A stretch of DNA of 64,000 bases from Methylumidiphilus sp963753955 (GTDB lineage: Bacteria; Pseudomonadota; Gammaproteobacteria; Methylococcales; Methylococcaceae): positions 124,001 to 188,000 of the forward strand of contig CAVWEM010000014.1 in the NCBI GenBank assembly GCA_963753955.1, read 5' to 3'. Positions 1 to 6,639 of this stretch are shown piece after piece; position 1 is the stretch's first letter, and each line of letters opens with the position of its first letter. A model generated the notes under the pieces. The model was not told the origin of the DNA, did no database searches, and saw only the letters and a list, made by a program, of their open reading frames with translations. Position numbers and translations under genes: made by a program.

Positions 1-392
1 TGATGAACGAGGCGATATTTACGATTGTTCCATTCCCGATGACGGGCATTCGGACGATGAAGAGCGTTGGGTGTTGCCGGGAAGGAACCGGAACGAAAAA
101 ACTCTGCTGGTTTTCCATAATTTCCAAAAGGGTGATGCTGCCGTTTACTTTTTCCGACTGGTCACGCGCCAAAAGCCACCCGGTGTTGGCACTGTCGTCT
201 CCCGATGCTTATGGTGACTTTATTGGCCTAGTAACCAGTACACGCCCCTTGTGACGGTGACAGCTTCGGACTAGGTTTCCGCGCCCTTGCCCAAGGCCAC
301 TTGGATTGGGGTGGACAAAGTGTTTTCCTTCAAAGATTCGTTAGTGCTAAAAGTGGTTGGCAAAGTGAGTGAATACGTGGTTAGCAGAAGAG
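1..392 (+). pseudogene. Decayed fusion of a brnT toxin gene and a pemK/mazF-like toxin gene
   Basis: Bases about 16-125 match the intact brnT at 14086-14370 (from its codons for PDDEHSDDEERWVLL onward), and bases about 130-392 match the intact pemK-like gene at 15204-15536 almost base for base, including stretches coding LSSPDAYGDFIGL. The two matches meet near the shared GGTGATGCTGCCG, so the intervening genes (brnA, a small gene and an antitoxin in the intact array) were probably lost by deletion. Several stops and indels follow, for example TGA at 252-254 and TAG near 274. No product is expected. It is the relic of a second copy of the same toxin array, in the same orientation. Confidence 0.85.
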
Positions 393-503
393 CGATTATC
401 GGTGTGCTGGGCGGTAATTCGGCGGGCCTCTTCGGTATCGGTGCTGGCGTGTGCCTCTACGCCTAGGTTACGCACGGCGGCAACCTAAAGGGATAAAGCG
501 CCG

Positions 504-791
504 CTATGACCAGCATCCCCAATACCAGCGACATTCCCCATACCAGCACCCCCGATACCATCGACACCCAGGCCAACGCCCCCCATACCAACCTCTGCCG
601 GGCCAACCGTAGCCGCGCCAACCATAACCTCCATGTCCACTGCCGCCTCCGTGCCAACCGTAGCCTCCGTATCCCCCACCCCCTCCGTGCCAGCCGTAGC
701 CTCCGTGTCCGCCGCCGCCATGGGCCAATGCAGTTCCACCGGCTAAAATAGAAACCAGAATTATCAGCACAAGCAGACTTTTGCTACGCAT
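504..791 (-). CDS. Small secreted Gly/Tyr/Trp-rich protein
   Basis: This 95-residue protein starts with a classic signal peptide (MRSKSLLVLIILVSILAGG then TALA) followed by a low-complexity region of GGHGGYGWHGGGGG-type repeats rich in Gly, His, Tyr and Trp. The start at 791 is preceded by GGAG about seven bases upstream; a longer reading from 869 has no such site. The C-terminal third drifts into Cys/Trp/Arg-rich sequence, and the mirror strand also stays open, as expected for a repetitive GC-rich tract. The function is unknown; similar Gly-rich exported proteins occur in many proteobacteria. It lies left of the desaturase in what appears to be old island DNA. Confidence 0.6.
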   Translation of the reverse strand: MRSKSLLVLIILVSILAGGTALAHGGGGHGGYGWHGGGGGYGGYGWHGGGSGHGGYGWRGYGWPGRGWYGGRWPGCRWYRGCWYGECRWYWGCWS

Positions 792-1532
792 TTTTAGCTC
801 CAATAGATGAGGCATCCGCGCACGAGATTTTGACAAAGCGAATAGGCTGCTATTATATTTAAACTTCACAACAGCGGCCAGCCTGCCCAGGATCGTTGAT
901 GCGATCCACCACTTCGCACCTATCCGGGAGAGTTGCCGAGGAGAAGATGTTTATGTCGCAAGCACAAAAGAATGGTGAAATGAAGGAAGATGCCTGCCAA
1001 GCCGTGGAGATTCCAGAACACAGTGTGGGCATTCGGATGGGGAGGGAACTGTTGAAGGCCACGATTCCCTTCGCAGTGGAATCTGTGGCGACGAGTTGGT
1101 GGCATGTGGGATCGACCTTCGGCCTGATGATCACCCTCTTAGCCGGTGCTGGAATGCCACAGTGGTGGTCGGTTCGGCTTGCTCTGTCCATCTTTGGGTC
1201 TTTGGTGATGGTGCGGGCCTTCATCACCTATCACGACTTCATGCATGGGGCGATTCTGCGTCATTCGCGTCTGGCGTGGGTGATTTTCCATCTCTATGGA
1301 GCCTTCGCCCTCACCCCTCCCAAGTCCTGGAGCAAAAGCCACAACTATCACCACGGCCATACCGGGCAAATCGAAGGTTCAGGGATAGGTTCCTTCCCGG
1401 TCATGACCACGCAGATGTGGCACGAGGCATCCAAAGCGGCCCGACTGCGCTACCGGATCGAGCGGCATCCGCTGACAGTGTTGCTGGGTTATGTACAGTG
1501 GACCCCTCAGTCAAGACAGTTTTAGGGCGAAT

Positions 1533-2333
1533 TTAAGATGGTAAGCCAACACTTGCAGCGGAACGGCGCTGCCCCGATTTGGCTTCTGTTTCCGTGCGAG
1601 AGGTTTCCTTCTCGCTGAATTTGTCTACGATCTTGGCTCCCCCGCCACTGCCTGTCCGGTAAACCCCGTCTGGGGTCAAGTAATCCAAGGACTGGTGAAA
1701 CCGTTCCGAGTTGTGGAACTCGAGGTAGTCCGCCAAACCCAGCAGCAACTCGGGCACACTGGTGTAGCCTTTCAGGTACACGTCCTCGTACTTGACGCTG
1801 CGCCACAGGCGCTCCACAAAGATGTTGTCCAACGCCCGGCCCCTTCCGTCCATGCTGATGGCAATGCCTCGCCGCTTGAGTGCCCCGGCGAACGCCACCG
1901 ACGTGAACTGGCAACCCTGGTCGCTATTGAAGATTTCAGGGAGGCCATGGGTCTGCAAGGCCTGCTCCAGGCAATCGACGCAGAACCCGCTGTCCAGCGT
2001 GTTCGATACCCGCCAAGCCAGCACCTTGCGCGAACACCAGTCGATGATTGCCACCAAGTACACAAACCCCCGCGCCAGCCGGACATAGGTGATGTCGGTG
2101 CTCCAAACATGATTCGGCCGGTCAACAGCCAGGCCGCGCAGCAAGTAGGGATAGACCTTGTGTTGCGGGTGCGGGCGGCTGGTGTCCGGCCCCGGCGCCA
2201 TGCCCGCCAACCCCGGCACCCCCATCAGCCTTTGCACCCGCTTGCGGTTGACCCGATGGCCCACTTGTTCCAAATAGACCACCATCTTGCGGCTGCCGTA
2301 GAATGGATGCCGCGTATATTCGGCATCAATCAA
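1533..2333 (-). CDS. IS3-family transposase OrfB (DDE integrase domain)
   Basis: The coding frame enters from the -1 shift near 2494 and continues through the ATG at 2333 to 1533. The DDE residues of the retroviral-type integrase core are visible: first D in STDITYV, second D in FNSDQGCQFTS, and the E in FVERLWRSVKYE. HTH_21-like residues (YGSRKMVVYL) lie at the start. The length is normal for OrfB. The C-terminus (SVGLPS) reads almost to the left terminal repeat. The element appears intact and may still be mobile. Confidence 0.88.
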   Translation of the reverse strand: MIDAEYTRHPFYGSRKMVVYLEQVGHRVNRKRVQRLMGVPGLAGMAPGPDTSRPHPQHKVYPYLLRGLAVDRPNHVWSTDITYVRLARGFVYLVAIIDWCSRKVLAWRVSNTLDSGFCVDCLEQALQTHGLPEIFNSDQGCQFTSVAFAGALKRRGIAISMDGRGRALDNIFVERLWRSVKYEDVYLKGYTSVPELLLGLADYLEFHNSERFHQSLDYLTPDGVYRTGSGGGAKIVDKFSEKETSRTETEAKSGQRRSAASVGLPS

Positions 2334-2445
2334 ATCCAGCGGCGCCCGTTCCTCGGCGTCTGGACCCGCCGCCCTGCGGGGCGCGTAGGCCGTGGAGCGG
2401 GCAACACCCGCAAGCCCGCATTGGCGGGCCAGGGCCAGCGGCCCG

Positions 2446-2796
2446 TCAGCGTCGACCCAATGCCTGCGGTCGGCCAGGGGCTGATCCCGGACTTTTTTTC
2501 AGCCAGTCCAACTCCATCTTCAACCGCCCGATCTCGGAATACAGCCGATCCTGGCTGGATGACGGGTCAACCGGCCTGATCCCGCGCTTGACCTCGGACA
2601 GGCCCGCCGCCTGTTCTTGCAGCTCCCGCTTCCATTGCCCAACCTGCGTGGGATGCACCCCGAACTCTTGGGCGATCTCATTGACCGTTTTGATGCCCCG
2701 GATCGCCTCAAGCGCGACCTTCGCCTTGAACTCGCCACTAAAAACCTTGCGCTTCTTCTCGCTCACCACAACCCCCGTTTTCCTGAAGGCCTCCAT
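2446..2796 (-). CDS. IS3-family transposase OrfA
   Basis: This 116-residue protein has the helix-turn-helix of IS3 OrfA proteins (KRKVFSGEFKAKVALEA ... VNEIAQEFGVHPTQVGQWK), which binds the element ends, followed by a leucine-zipper-like segment ending LKMELDWLKK. The last 15 residues read past the slippery run. A run of seven A followed by G on the minus strand (2499 down to 2492) is a standard programmed -1 frameshift signal; shifting there continues into KVRDQPL and joins the OrfB frame. The intact fusion protein would be the active transposase. Confidence 0.85.
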   Translation of the reverse strand: MEAFRKTGVVVSEKKRKVFSGEFKAKVALEAIRGIKTVNEIAQEFGVHPTQVGQWKRELQEQAAGLSEVKRGIRPVDPSSSQDRLYSEIGRLKMELDWLKKSPGSAPGRPQALGRR

Positions 2797-3349
2797 CTTA
2801 AATGATTGTCCGAAAACCGGGGTCCACTATACTGTGACGATCTTCTTCTGGAGCATCTGCCTGTTGCCGCTGCTGCTCGATTCCAAAAAACACTGGGATT
2901 CGGCCTTCTCGCTGTCAGTGCATTTCGGATTGATTGCCGTATTGTGGCAGTTTGGTGGGTTAGACATGGCATTCTTCTCGGTGATATTGCCGATGGCCAT
3001 CACCTCAGCGCTAGGCGGCTATCTGTTTTTCGCCCAGCACAGCTTTAAGCGCATGATCATCCTCACGCCCAAAGCCTGGAGTTACTACCGGGCCGCCCTC
3101 GAATCCACCAGCTATCTGCGCCTCAACAAGCTTATGCAATGGTTCACCGGCAACATCGGCTACCACCACATCCACCATCTCAACGTGAAAATACCCTTCT
3201 ACCGCCTGCCCGAGGTCATGGACGCCATCCCCGAACTCCAGTCCCCACTAACCACCTCGCTTTCTCCCAAGGAAATACCGGCCTGTTTCCGCTCCAGCCT
3301 ATGGGATGAGGATCAGCAACGCATGGTTTCTTATCGGGAGGCGAGGTAA

Positions 3350-3660
3350 GGCAGAATCACGACGAATTACGTTTTCTTCGTGTCCATGGACCCGGCAGGC
3401 TGGTTCCGCCGCTGAAAATCCTCGACCCGTCCGAGGACAAACCGGAACGGGGCGTCCCAGTCCGGATGGATGGATCTATCCCTGACTTTTTGATTGCCTT
3501 GGAGGCTATAGCCCAGGCCGTCCGGCGAAGACGCCACCGTCTGCTAACTGACCCGGCGGCCCTGAGCCGCCAGGGCCGATGCCCATTGACGGGCGCTGAG
3601 GCAAGCCCAGGGCAGTGGCGGGACACTCAGGGCGTTGCGGCTTTAAGCAACCCCATGACC
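3350..3660. other. Stretch between the desaturase and the old island end, no convincing gene
   Basis: An open frame from 3466 runs on through the terminator, att copy and beyond, and so cannot be a real gene over its full length. The upstream portion, which could code PDFLIALEAIAQAVRRRR, might be the tail of a lost gene, but I do not recognise it. Confidence 0.4.
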
Positions 3661-3666
3661 GTGAAG

Positions 3667-3690
3667 ACCGCCCGCCGTAGCGGTTTTTTT
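3667..3690 (+). terminator. Rho-independent terminator at the old island end
   Basis: ACCGC and GCGGT form a stem followed by seven T. Its position and the bases after it resemble the terminator at 18619-18643 near the right end of the intact island. Confidence 0.55.
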
Positions 3691-3732
3691 CATGCCGTGA
3701 CCGTGCGGACAAGCCCCGGACTGTTGCCAAAA

Positions 3733-3751
3733 GTTACCCCGGCGTTACCCC
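3733..3751. repeat. Two GTTACCCC repeats 11 bp apart, island-end class A
   Basis: GTTACCCC occurs at 3733-3740 and 3744-3751. The pair sits beside a tRNA terminator copy, in the same place as the CATGTCCCC pair at 18686-18705. By analogy with integrase arm-type sites, these are probably recombinase or directionality-factor binding sites of an older island. Confidence 0.6.
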
Positions 3752-3754
3752 AAC

Positions 3755-3786
3755 AAAAAAGCCTTGCAGCTAAATCACTGCAAGGC
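3755..3786 (-). terminator. tRNA-Thr terminator copy (oldest att)
   Basis: A perfect 9-bp stem (GCCTTGCAG / CTGCAAGGC) is followed on the minus strand by six T. It lies directly after the tRNA 3'-end copy at 3798-3836, as the terminator of the intact tRNA does. Confidence 0.75.
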
Positions 3787-3797
3787 TTTGATTTGTT

Positions 3798-3836
3798 TGG
3801 AGCCGATGATGTGAATCGAACACGCGACCCGCACAT
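3798..3836 (-). repeat. att copy: 3' end of tRNA-Thr (39 bases, one mismatch)
   Basis: The sequence matches 18752-18790 of the intact tRNA-Thr gene, including the CCA end and T-arm, except for one change (CACGCG for CACACG). It is a displaced tRNA 3' half left by an integration event. The divergence suggests it is older than the copy at 4124. Confidence 0.85.
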
Positions 3837-3906
3837 AGATATTGTGATTTTGAATGTTCATAACTATATGAACTTATTAATAAAATATTCTTATTTTTCA
3901 GTGCAT

Positions 3907-3955
3907 AGGGCACTTGTGGGGCACTAACGCGAAAATCAGGGGCAGTTGCGGGGCA
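3907..3955. repeat. GGGGCAC/GGGGCA repeats in two 11-bp pairs, island-end class B
   Basis: AGGGCAC at 3907 and GGGGCAC at 3918 are 11 bp apart; AGGGGCA at 3938 and CGGGGCA at 3949 are again 11 bp apart. They share a core with the inverted GTGCCCC pair at 4058-4075, so both ends of the 290-bp relic between the two att copies carry the same repeat class. Probable recombinase arm sites. Confidence 0.6.
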
Positions 3956-4057
3956 ATTTGGTAGGGTTTAAAGCTTCGATAGGCGGGCCAAGGCATCGAA
4001 AAATGCGTGGCCAGCATAAGCATAGCCGAGCGGGTTTTTGTGAAGTGTTGCGGACGA

Positions 4058-4075
4058 GTGCCCCATGAGTGCTCC
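4058..4075. repeat. GTGCCCC/GTGCTCC pair 11 bp apart, island-end class B
   Basis: GTGCCCC at 4058-4064 and GTGCTCC at 4069-4075 lie just outside the terminator copy at 4091. This is the same arrangement as the CATGTCCCC pair beside the intact tRNA terminator. Confidence 0.6.
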
Positions 4076-4090
4076 GCAGACAATAAAAAA

Positions 4091-4113
4091 GCCCTTAGCT
4101 TTCGCGTAAGGGC
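4091..4113 (-). terminator. tRNA-Thr terminator copy (second att)
   Basis: The stem GCCCTTA / TAAGGGC is followed on the minus strand by six T (4085-4090). It sits immediately after the 46-base tRNA 3'-end copy. Confidence 0.7.
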
Positions 4114-4123
4114 TTGTTTTATT

Positions 4124-4169
4124 TGGAGCCGATGATGTGAATCGAACACACGACCCGCACATTACGAAT
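4124..4169 (-). repeat. attL: 46-base perfect repeat of the tRNA-Thr 3' end
   Basis: The sequence is identical to 18752-18797, covering the CCA end, acceptor strand, T-arm, variable loop and anticodon stem up to the anticodon loop; identity stops at 4170. The integrase gene begins 180 bases to the right. This marks the left boundary of the 14.6 kb integrative element. Confidence 0.93.
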
Positions 4170-4262
4170 CTGTGGGTGGCAAGTTTTCCCTACTTTTCCG
4201 CACATTGATAAAGCTTAACGAGTCTTTACAAAACAGTGCTATAGCTCTATCATTGGCTTAAC

Positions 4263-4336
4263 GGGGACATGCGTAACTTAACGGAATGTTATCTAATCCA
4301 TGTCCCCGGCATGTCCCCGAAATTTTTCATGTCCCC
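4263..4336. repeat. CATGTCCCC repeats upstream of the integrase, island-end class C
   Basis: CATGTCCCC occurs at 4299-4307, 4310-4318 and 4328-4336; the first two are 11 bp apart. An inverted copy (GGGGACATG) lies at 4263-4271. The same nonamer pair, 11 bp apart, is at 18686-18705 near attR, and I saw it at no other place. They overlap the integrase leader, so binding there could also repress int. Probable integrase arm-type sites. Confidence 0.65.
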
Positions 4337-4347
4337 GAGGGAAGGCT

Positions 4348-5556
4348 ATGGCAGACAACAAATTCAACTTCACGAAGGCAAGCATTGAAGACTTGCCAGC
4401 CCCCTTAGCCAACACTCGCGCTGAATACTGGGATGCTAAATGCCCCGGTTTGCAATTGCGCGTGACGGCCGCCGGATCGAAGACGTTCTATGTCAAGCGG
4501 TGGGTGGGGAGCGGGAAAGTCGAGCGCATACTGGTAGGCAAATATCCCGCCGTCACCATCGAACAAGCCCGCAAAAAGGCGACAGAAGTCAATGCAGTCA
4601 TTGCCAAGGGTGAAAGCCCCGCCGAAAAGAAACGCACCGACCGGGCGGAAATGACTTTCGCCAAATTTTGGGAGGAGTACATGGAGAGGTATTCACGCAT
4701 CCGCAAGAAGCCGCGCACCGTCCAAGAAGACGAGAAGACTTTCCGCAATTACCTCGCCCCATTGGCAAGCCGCAAGCTGTCCAAACTCACCAAGCAGGAT
4801 TGCCAGCGGCTACACCACGACATTGCGGCCAAGACTTCCGGCGCGACGGCCAACCGGGCGCTTGCCGTTTTCAGCGGAGCCTTGAGTGTGGCGCAAGATT
4901 GGGGCTATATGTCCGGCGACAACCCCGCCAAGTCGGTCAAGCGGTTCAAGGAATCCGCCCGTGACCGCTTCATCCAGTCCGATGAAATGCCGCGCTTCTG
5001 GCAAGCCCTGCTGGACGAACCCAACCGCGACTTTGCCGACGCCTTCATGATGTCCCTGTTGACCGGCATGAGAAGATCCGACGTGCTGGCGATGCGCTGG
5101 GAGCAAATCAGCATGGAGCGCGGGGAATGGCGCATTCCTGACCCTAAGAACGGCGAACCCTTGACCGTTCCCCTCATTGTCGAGGTTGTGGGGTTATTGA
5201 AGGAACGGAGACAACCCGAACCGGGCGAATGGGTTTTCCCTGGCGAGGGCAAAACCGGCCACCTAGTCGAACCCAAGACGGCCTGGAAGCGTATCCTTGA
5301 ACGGGCAGGTATCGAGAACCTGCGCCTTCACGACCTGCGTAGGACGCTAGGAAGCAGCATGGCGGCGGCGGGCGTCAACACCATCACCACGGCGCGAACC
5401 ATGGGCCATAAGACCCTGAGCATGGCGCTACGCTATCAGCAGCTTGGCACCGACCCAAGGCGGGCGGCAATCGAGGCGGGGGCAGGCGCGATCCTGGCGA
5501 ACGCAGGGGCGAGGGAAACCGCCGAGGTTATCCAACTCAAGCAAGCGAGAGGCTAA
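4348..5556 (+). CDS. int: Tyrosine recombinase, P4-type site-specific integrase
   Basis: This 402-residue integrase should catalyse insertion and excision of the element at the tRNA-Thr gene. The N-terminus has the DUF4102 arm-binding fold (CPGLQLRVTAAGSKTFYVKRW ... LVGKYPAVTIEQARKKA), then a SAM-like core-binding domain. The catalytic domain shows the first Arg in TGMRRSDVLAMRW, HxxR in LHDLRRT, the second His in MGHKTLSMA and the nucleophile Tyr in ALRYQQL. The ATG at 4348 is chosen because GGGAAGG precedes it and the family usually starts close to this motif; the ATG at 4300 would read through the CATGTCCCC repeats. Its proximity to attL is standard. It looks intact. Confidence 0.93.
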   Translation: MADNKFNFTKASIEDLPAPLANTRAEYWDAKCPGLQLRVTAAGSKTFYVKRWVGSGKVERILVGKYPAVTIEQARKKATEVNAVIAKGESPAEKKRTDRAEMTFAKFWEEYMERYSRIRKKPRTVQEDEKTFRNYLAPLASRKLSKLTKQDCQRLHHDIAAKTSGATANRALAVFSGALSVAQDWGYMSGDNPAKSVKRFKESARDRFIQSDEMPRFWQALLDEPNRDFADAFMMSLLTGMRRSDVLAMRWEQISMERGEWRIPDPKNGEPLTVPLIVEVVGLLKERRQPEPGEWVFPGEGKTGHLVEPKTAWKRILERAGIENLRLHDLRRTLGSSMAAAGVNTITTARTMGHKTLSMALRYQQLGTDPRRAAIEAGAGAILANAGARETAEVIQLKQARG

Positions 5557-5560
5557 AGCC

Positions 5561-5770
5561 ATGAACGAGCATAAACACCCGCTTGAAGTGTTTTGGGATG
5601 AAGGCAGCGAGGCCTTTGTCTGCACCGCCCCGGACTTACCGGGCTGTAGCGCCATAGGCGACACGCCGCAAGAGGCGTTGCGCGAAATGGACACGGCCAT
5701 GCGGCTATGGATTCAGGCAGCGGTAAGCTTGGGGCGCGAACTGCCGTTGCCTTCGAGAAAAGCGGCCTGA
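5561..5770 (+). CDS. HicB-like antitoxin-family protein
   Basis: This 69-residue protein has the HicB/UPF0150 fold signature: a short beta strand (HPLEVFWDEGSEAFVCTAP), the conserved DLPGCSAIGDTPQEAL turn-helix, and a C-terminal helix. HicB proteins neutralise the mRNA-cleaving HicA toxin, but no HicA gene lies next to this one, so it is a solo copy. It begins four bases after the integrase stop, with GAGAGG upstream, and is probably cotranscribed with int. Its role could be regulatory rather than antitoxic. Confidence 0.75.
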   Translation: MNEHKHPLEVFWDEGSEAFVCTAPDLPGCSAIGDTPQEALREMDTAMRLWIQAAVSLGRELPLPSRKAA

Positions 5771-5819
5771 ACCCAGCCAAAGAGGTTGTGTCACTGAGCA
5801 AGCAACAGGTTAAAAATCC

Positions 5820-6086
5820 ATGAACACAGCAGAACTGATTTACCAAAAGGCCAAAGAGATACCCGAAATTGAAGCGCGGGAAGTGCTGGATTTCATGGAA
5901 CGCCTACAGGCGAAGCGGGAACGGGAGGCCGAGGAAAAAGCCGCAGCGGGAAGCGAAGGCAAGCCGACACCCGACGAAACCAAGGCGCTATGCGCGGAAC
6001 TGCAAGCCTTGGTGGAGTCGCAACCGATGCAAACCGAAAGCGCGGGGAATTTCGTCCGCAGAATGCGCGACGAGGCGCGATATTGA
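5820..6086 (+). CDS. Antitoxin of a PIN-toxin pair
   Basis: This 88-residue, highly charged protein begins MNTAELIYQKAKEIPE and contains EAREVLDFMERLQAKRE, the segment shared with DUF2281-like antitoxins and with the small protein at 15020-15214 (AREVLDFIGYLKEKQE). A Lys/Glu-rich linker and a C-terminal toxin-binding-like tail (NFVRRMRDEARY) follow. Its stop overlaps the PIN gene start by one base (TGATG), which implies translational coupling. The assignment rests on gene order and the shared motif. Confidence 0.75.
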   Translation: MNTAELIYQKAKEIPEIEAREVLDFMERLQAKREREAEEKAAAGSEGKPTPDETKALCAELQALVESQPMQTESAGNFVRRMRDEARY

Positions 6087-6508
6087 TGGCCTACGCCGAC
6101 ACCAGCTTATTGCTGGCACTTTTCCTCAACGAACCCAAGACGCCCGATGCTTGGCATTGGGTAAACCAACAGCCAGCCGGTTCGATGATGGCAAGCGACT
6201 GGACGCTGACCGAATTTTCCAGTGCCTTGGCCGTCAAGCTGCGCATGAAGGCGATTGACGCCAACACCCACGGAAAAACCCTTGCCGCCGTGAAGCGGTT
6301 CGCAGTGGCTCAACTGGCGATAATAGTGCCAGAAAAAACCGACTTCCACCGCGCCGCCGAACTGTGCGATCGCTGGCAAATGGGTTTGCGGGCCGGAGAC
6401 GCCTTGCATCTGGCGATTTCCGAGCGGCGCGGCTTGGCCGTCTGCACACTCGACCGGGTCATGTTTGACGCGGCGCTTGCCTTGGGGCTGGTTGCCGAGT
6501 CGGTTTGA
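6086..6508 (+). CDS. PIN-domain toxin (VapC-like ribonuclease)
   Basis: This 140-residue PIN protein is expected to be a Mg-dependent endoribonuclease, held inactive by the product of the upstream gene. Acidic residues fit the PIN active site: D5 in YADTSLLLALF, E in LTEFSSALAVK, D in RAGDALHLAI and D in CTLDRVMFD. The length is standard. The start overlaps the antitoxin stop. A hairpin CCCGC/GCGGG follows at about 6513-6527 and may end the transcript. Confidence 0.88.
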   Translation: MAYADTSLLLALFLNEPKTPDAWHWVNQQPAGSMMASDWTLTEFSSALAVKLRMKAIDANTHGKTLAAVKRFAVAQLAIIVPEKTDFHRAAELCDRWQMGLRAGDALHLAISERRGLAVCTLDRVMFDAALALGLVAESV

Positions 6509-6639
6509 TATTCCCGCCCGATGCGGGCTGTCGCCGGACAATCCACCGTGTGCCGCGCCTAGGCCGACGGGCCGAAAGCGGGGAACCTTTCACCCGTTGG
6601 CGCGGCAACCCTTTGAAAGGCTGATGCAGAAAGGGCGTT

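Larger units (their letters stand above)
1499..2826 (-). mobile_element. IS3-family insertion sequence inside the desaturase gene
   Basis: The element is 1328 bp, bounded by TGGACCCC and its complement GGGGTCCA, with weaker matching inward, giving the 5'-TG...CA-3' ends usual for IS3. It holds overlapping orfA and orfB on the minus strand. Element length plus a 4-bp target duplication would be 1332 bp, a multiple of three, which fits the retained reading frame of the host gene. However, the flanking 4-mers (ACAG left, CTAT right) are not identical, so the duplication has decayed or the boundaries are off by a few bases. Confidence 0.85.
953..3349 (+). pseudogene. Fatty acid desaturase split by an IS element
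   Basis: The N-terminal half (953 to about 1498) and the C-terminal half (about 2831-3349) together make a di-iron membrane fatty acid desaturase. The three His boxes are visible: HDFMH, HNYHH and, after the insertion, GYHHIHH. Hydrophobic segments sit between them (for example MITLLAGAG and LSIFGSLVMVRAF). The start at 953 has GAGGAG nine bases upstream; ATG codons at 896 and 947 are alternatives. Both halves are in the same frame, consistent with a net insertion of a multiple of three. The IS separates His boxes 2 and 3, so an active enzyme is not expected unless the element excises precisely. Confidence 0.85.

Noticed and set aside
3798..3836. Possible second and third tRNA genes at 3798 and 4124
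   Set aside because: Only the 3' half is present in each; no D-arm or 5' acceptor strand follows, so they are att copies.
3466..3927. 153-codon plus-strand frame
   Set aside because: It runs through a terminator, a tRNA fragment and arm-type repeats, so it cannot be a real gene as drawn.
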